From Methanobacterium sp. (GTDB lineage Archaea; Methanobacteriota; Methanobacteria; Methanobacteriales; Methanobacteriaceae), in assembly GCA_012838205.1 (NCBI GenBank), contig DUPR01000005.1:37501-47740 (forward strand): 10,240 nucleotides of DNA, read 5' to 3'. Both the position numbers and the translations under genes were made by a program. Position 1 is the stretch's first letter; every line of letters begins with the position of its first letter. The notes beneath the pieces were generated by a model that saw nothing but the letters and a program-made list of their open reading frames with translations, searched no databases and was not told the origin of the DNA. Positions 8,201 to 10,240 of the stretch are shown one piece after another.

Positions 8201-10240
8201 TGGTAATATAACTGTCACCCAAGAAGGTACTTTAACTTTATATTACACAGTCCTAGTCCTGGATATTCCTGGAAACCAAAACGGAGTAAACCTGGTTAAC
8301 ATTGCAACATTATATTACCTTAACTCTACTGGAGATAGTGTAAATGCCGGTTCAGACAATGCCACAGTTCAAGTGGTTGAACCCAACCTTCAAATTATAA
8401 AAACACCAAGCAAAACCAACTTAGCCGTTGAAGAAGAATTTACATACACTTTATTTGTTACACACACACCATCCAGCACGTCTGATGCACACAACCTCAT
8501 AATAACTGACACAATACCCGATGGTTTGACATTTGTCATCGGATCACAAGTATGTCCTGGATGGATATTCACCCAGAATGGAAACTTACTAACATTTACC
8601 AGACCAGTTCTTACTTTATCTGAAATAAGTTCTACAATATTCTTTAACTGCATTGTCAACAATGACTACACTTTAGCTGGTCAAGACATAACTAACTACG
8701 CCATTCTCAATTACACATCTACAACTTCTGGTGGAAGAGAGTACACAACCACTAACAGCACCCAAATACACATATTAGGTGCTGATCTGGAAGTGCACAA
8801 AGATGGAGATTCACAAGTCAACGCAGGAGAACAAGTCGTATATACCATAATTGTTACTAATAATGGCCCTGACACCGCAATCAATGCCGTATTAACTGAC
8901 AATATACTGGCACCTTGGTTCAACCGACTTATTAACCCACAATACTCCCTGAACTCTGGAGTAACATGGATCAACATAGTTTCAAACCCATTCAATATAT
9001 CACTGGGAAACATACTTTCAGGAACAACAGTAAACATTATAATAAGAGCAACAGTAAATGCATCAGCACCAATAGGCACTATAAATAACACAGTTCATGT
9101 CACATCATCAACAACTGACCCCAACCCCAACAATAATAACGACACCAAGCTAACAGATGTGGATACTCTTGCTGATTTGGGTGTGACTAAGACTGGTCCG
9201 GTTTCTGTTGTTGCTGGTAATGGTATTACGTATACGGTTGTGTTGACGAATTATGGTCCTAGTGATAGTCAGGGTGTGTCTTTGGCTGATGTGATTCCGT
9301 CTTGGATTCATAATGTGACTTATGGTGCGGTTAGTAGTAGTTATCCGGGTCATGATGTTCCTTTGGGCACGGTTTGGAGTAGTCCGTTGTATTGGGCTAC
9401 GGTTTATGCTAATGAGGTTATCACTTTGACTATTACGGGTACGGTTAATAGTAGCACTCCTGATGGTACTGTGTTGACTAATAGGGTGGATGTGACTTCT
9501 TCTACTACGGATCCTGATCCTGACAACAATAATGACACGACTGTCACTGATGTGGATACTCTTGCTGATTTGGGTGTGACTAAGACTGGTCCGGTTTCTG
9601 TTGTTGCTGGTAATGGTATTACGTATACGGTTGTTTTGACGAATTATGGTCCTAGTGATAGTCAGGGTGTGTCTTTGGCTGATGTGATTCCGTCTTGGAT
9701 TCATAATGTGACTTATGGTGCGGTTAGTAGTAGTTACTCGGGTCATGATGTTCCTTTGGGCACGGTTTGGAGTAGTCCGTTGTATTGGGCTACGGTTTAT
9801 GCTAATGAGGTTATCACTTTGACTATTACGGGTACGGTTAATAGTAGCACTCCTTTGGGTACTGTGTTGACTAATAGGGTGGATGTGACTTCTTCTACTA
9901 CGGATCCTGATCCTGACAACAATAATGATACGACTGTGACTGATGTAGACACCCGAGCATCTCTAACCATCACAAAAACTTCAGTAACAGGAGGATCTGA
10001 CGTTAATAAAATAGTAGGTGGTTACCCAATACATTACACTATTGTAATAACCAATGTCGGACCTTCAGATGCTCTTAATGTTACATTTGATGATTATTAC
10101 ACTCCAGGTATTTTGATAAACACATATTACTCCACATCTACCGGAATACCATGGACTGCCTACACTAATCCTCTGGTCATCAATCCAATAATTGCCAGTC
10201 TGGCTCCAGGACAGAATGTAACTATTTGGATCAACGGTAC
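5202..10240 (+). CDS. Giant DUF11/D2-repeat surface protein, continuation in the shifted frame (no start, runs off the window)
   Basis: This frame opens after a TAA at 5199-5201 and stays open for about 1,680 codons to the right edge. It has no signal peptide and no start near its beginning, so it reads as the continuation of the preceding secreted protein. Seen: four D2-like domains with the pattern K...(N)LTIGE...F/YRL...LPxG...ITDxLP, whose first lysines are at 5295, 6147, 6999 and 7977. Each is followed by a DUF11 domain with its lysine at 5733, 6591, 7494 and 8400. Then come DUF11-only repeats with lysines at 8799, 9189, 9582 and 9975 (period 130-131 residues). Linkers are rich in Asp, Asn, Gly and Ser, and N-glycosylation sequons abound. 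Only two cysteines occur (8553, 8649). The protein is likely extracellular, forming a long stalk or adhesin on the pseudomurein wall. The anchor at the C-terminus is not visible. The gene is either frameshifted or the sequence has a one-base error. Confidence 0.83.
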   Translation, partial: MYIITLPESPNYVRDPISSTASVQIRDVNFTKTYVSSVDGISSTPNLTIGERGLFRLAITLPAGQITDLVITDVLPAGLSYVSHTLDTTSYIGNLAPLTFNQFGNTLNFLFTGTTNTTTNSTFFIDLILIANENTPYPGSTNVTAQNTATMDWNNPGHSPINRDASVNIVQPRLVVTKTFTPSIVQGGQLVNVRIRVTNTGHATAQHVIITDSLNNAGDIFDLGSVVSYNQNGFTFTYPGNTVTFSWGDINPGQTLDFYFNVTTLDTPLIGPSYINTANATYWSLPWDGTSPDDNSREYSSTGSDTIRTGDPRLEKSVVNSSIHGTSQDLTIGEVVTFRLQAYLPQGLMTNLRITDTLPFGFAYVLNSYNVYSSGFSGTLGTLVVPPQVIGQNVIFLFSGLTNSTQSNNPFYIELNATVLNSIENQDGNSKQNDMSLTWDENTHGPFTTEVYLQIIEPRIAITKAATPTVVDGGDQVSITLTIRNTGSSNAYQINITDILNTTLFNPATWTYTPVAGYTFTRNANIISIIGDSTTFIAPSGSQTFTFMVNVATDVPSDSSFTNIASVVYSSMPPGFNQNRTYTATSNVVNFNTPPPSISKAIESTSEADSTGNNVLIGEVVTYRLNLTIPEGKTLNAVIRDILPSNLVYNPGTAQIMRNNAAITATGFTFTQPAGIYESFPDASLLPLLTFNLGDISFTGTNGLNNGIISIRFNVTVLNIAANQNGILIPNSGTLDFTNATGVSRSLTAVAPDLTVRVPQLQINKEPDINIAQGGDVITFFIRVTNSNYYAPAYNLQILDFLNSDYYNFHVLNIIPSTTSVIYHDFSTSNLLNVTIDRLTSDDWLHIYYRVTVRSDVTYNDQINNTVHVTGTSLPGDHGTNDATPGNPGDTDGKRTGDPTQPAGAVNNINDTSTAIITIRSPRISKNVNGHKTETRSIGETATEYIDINLPIGTTTELRIIDDLPEGLAATGFGYTATPGISVNQFVINALGGNIYEINFGNITVTQEGTLTLYYTVLVLDIPGNQNGVNLVNIATLYYLNSTGDSVNAGSDNATVQVVEPNLQIIKTPSKTNLAVEEEFTYTLFVTHTPSSTSDAHNLIITDTIPDGLTFVIGSQVCPGWIFTQNGNLLTFTRPVLTLSEISSTIFFNCIVNNDYTLAGQDITNYAILNYTSTTSGGREYTTTNSTQIHILGADLEVHKDGDSQVNAGEQVVYTIIVTNNGPDTAINAVLTDNILAPWFNRLINPQYSLNSGVTWINIVSNPFNISLGNILSGTTVNIIIRATVNASAPIGTINNTVHVTSSTTDPNPNNNNDTKLTDVDTLADLGVTKTGPVSVVAGNGITYTVVLTNYGPSDSQGVSLADVIPSWIHNVTYGAVSSSYPGHDVPLGTVWSSPLYWATVYANEVITLTITGTVNSSTPDGTVLTNRVDVTSSTTDPDPDNNNDTTVTDVDTLADLGVTKTGPVSVVAGNGITYTVVLTNYGPSDSQGVSLADVIPSWIHNVTYGAVSSSYSGHDVPLGTVWSSPLYWATVYANEVITLTITGTVNSSTPLGTVLTNRVDVTSSTTDPDPDNNNDTTVTDVDTRASLTITKTSVTGGSDVNKIVGGYPIHYTIVITNVGPSDALNVTFDDYYTPGILINTYYSTSTGIPWTAYTNPLVINPIIASLAPGQNVTIWING
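5295..8798 (+). repeat. Four alternating D2-like + DUF11 two-domain modules
   Basis: Measured from the first conserved lysine of each D2-like domain, the modules start at 5295, 6147, 6999 and 7977 and end before 8799. The first two periods are exactly 852 bp (284 residues each); the third is 978 bp and the fourth 822 bp. Within each module the DUF11 lysine follows after 141 to 165 residues. Similarity is at the protein level (LTIGE, LPxG, ITDxLP; then Q/EPxLxIxK, VTNTG, ITDxL) and the DNA is diverged, so these are old duplications, unlike the copies at 9156-9941. Confidence 0.7.
9156..9548 (+). repeat. 393-bp tandem DUF11 cassette, copy 1
   Basis: A 131-codon unit beginning GATGTGGATACTCTTGCTGA and encoding one DUF11 domain (DVDTLADLGVTK, NGITYTVVLTNYGPSDSQGV, LADVIPSW, TDPDPDNNNDT). 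By eye it differs from copy 2 at about eight bases, giving only two amino-acid changes (Pro versus Ser after SSSY; Asp versus Leu in STPxG). It is rich in codons ending in T or G, in contrast to the A/C-ending codons before it. Confidence 0.93.
9549..9941 (+). repeat. 393-bp tandem DUF11 cassette, copy 2
   Basis: The direct tandem copy of the preceding unit, in frame and abutting it, roughly 98% identical over the full 393 bases. The sequence then returns to the ordinary A/C-rich codon style within a few codons after 9941 (GATGTAGACACCCGAGCATC), where the next, diverged DUF11 domain begins. Such near-identical units are candidates for copy-number change by recombination and for assembly collapse. 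Confidence 0.93.

Noticed and set aside
9150..9746. Minus-strand open frame of 198 codons across the 393-bp repeats
   Set aside because: It is antisense to the DUF11 cassettes and encodes a low-complexity Arg/Thr/Ile/Asn/Ser-rich product that repeats because the DNA repeats. It is open because the forward codons end mostly in T or G and rarely create reverse stops; no ribosome site or known domain is seen.
9156..9941. CRISPR array or insertion sequence as explanation of the tandem repeat
   Set aside because: The 393-bp units are in-frame protein domains with no spacers, terminal inverted repeats or transposase.

Overview
The window looks like genomic DNA from a hydrogenotrophic methanogen of the order Methanobacteriales, most likely a mesophilic Methanobacterium-type organism. 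The evidence is the end of an F420-non-reducing [NiFe]-hydrogenase operon (mvhA then mvhB), AT-rich archaeal-style spacers with TATA-like boxes, GGTG-type Shine-Dalgarno sites, and a giant DUF11-repeat surface protein of the 'adhesin-like' class common in this order. The genus is an inference from gene content only.

Layout: (1) 1-315, the C-terminal 104 residues of the hydrogenase large subunit MvhA, including the Ni-binding DPCLSCATH end. (2) 339-1577, mvhB, a 412-residue polyferredoxin with twelve cluster motifs, one of them lacking a cysteine. (3) A short convergent spacer with a hairpin flanked by an A-run and a T-rich tract, probably a two-way terminator. (4) 1728-1925, minus strand, a 65-residue CooT-family protein, a likely small nickel-binding protein. 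(5) 1926-2346, an AT-rich divergent spacer with candidate promoter elements and small palindromes. (6) From 2347 to the right edge, one enormous secreted surface protein made of tandem Ig-like beta-domains.

The surface-protein gene is interrupted. The signal-peptide-bearing frame stops at 5241, but the same kind of domain array continues in the next frame without a single stop from 5202 to 10240. The frame change is confined to 5202-5240 and would be cured by one extra base, for example one more C in the CCC at 5220-5222. Together the two parts give at least about 2,630 residues, and the C-terminus lies beyond the window. The array begins with a carboxypeptidase-regulatory-like (CnaB-like) domain, then diverse DUF11-like domains, then four alternating modules (a fimbrial-D2-like domain plus a DUF11 domain; two of the periods are exactly 852 bp), then a run of pure DUF11 domains with a 130-131-residue period.

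Two of these last domains (9156-9548 and 9549-9941) are near-identical 393-bp tandem copies. Their codon usage (G/T-ending) differs sharply from the A/C-ending usage of the rest of the gene, which points to recent import or homogenisation of a repeat cassette. The left part of the window is energy metabolism (H2 oxidation feeding heterodisulfide reductase) with a possible nickel-handling neighbour. The right part is cell-surface biology; nothing in the sequence ties the two functionally.
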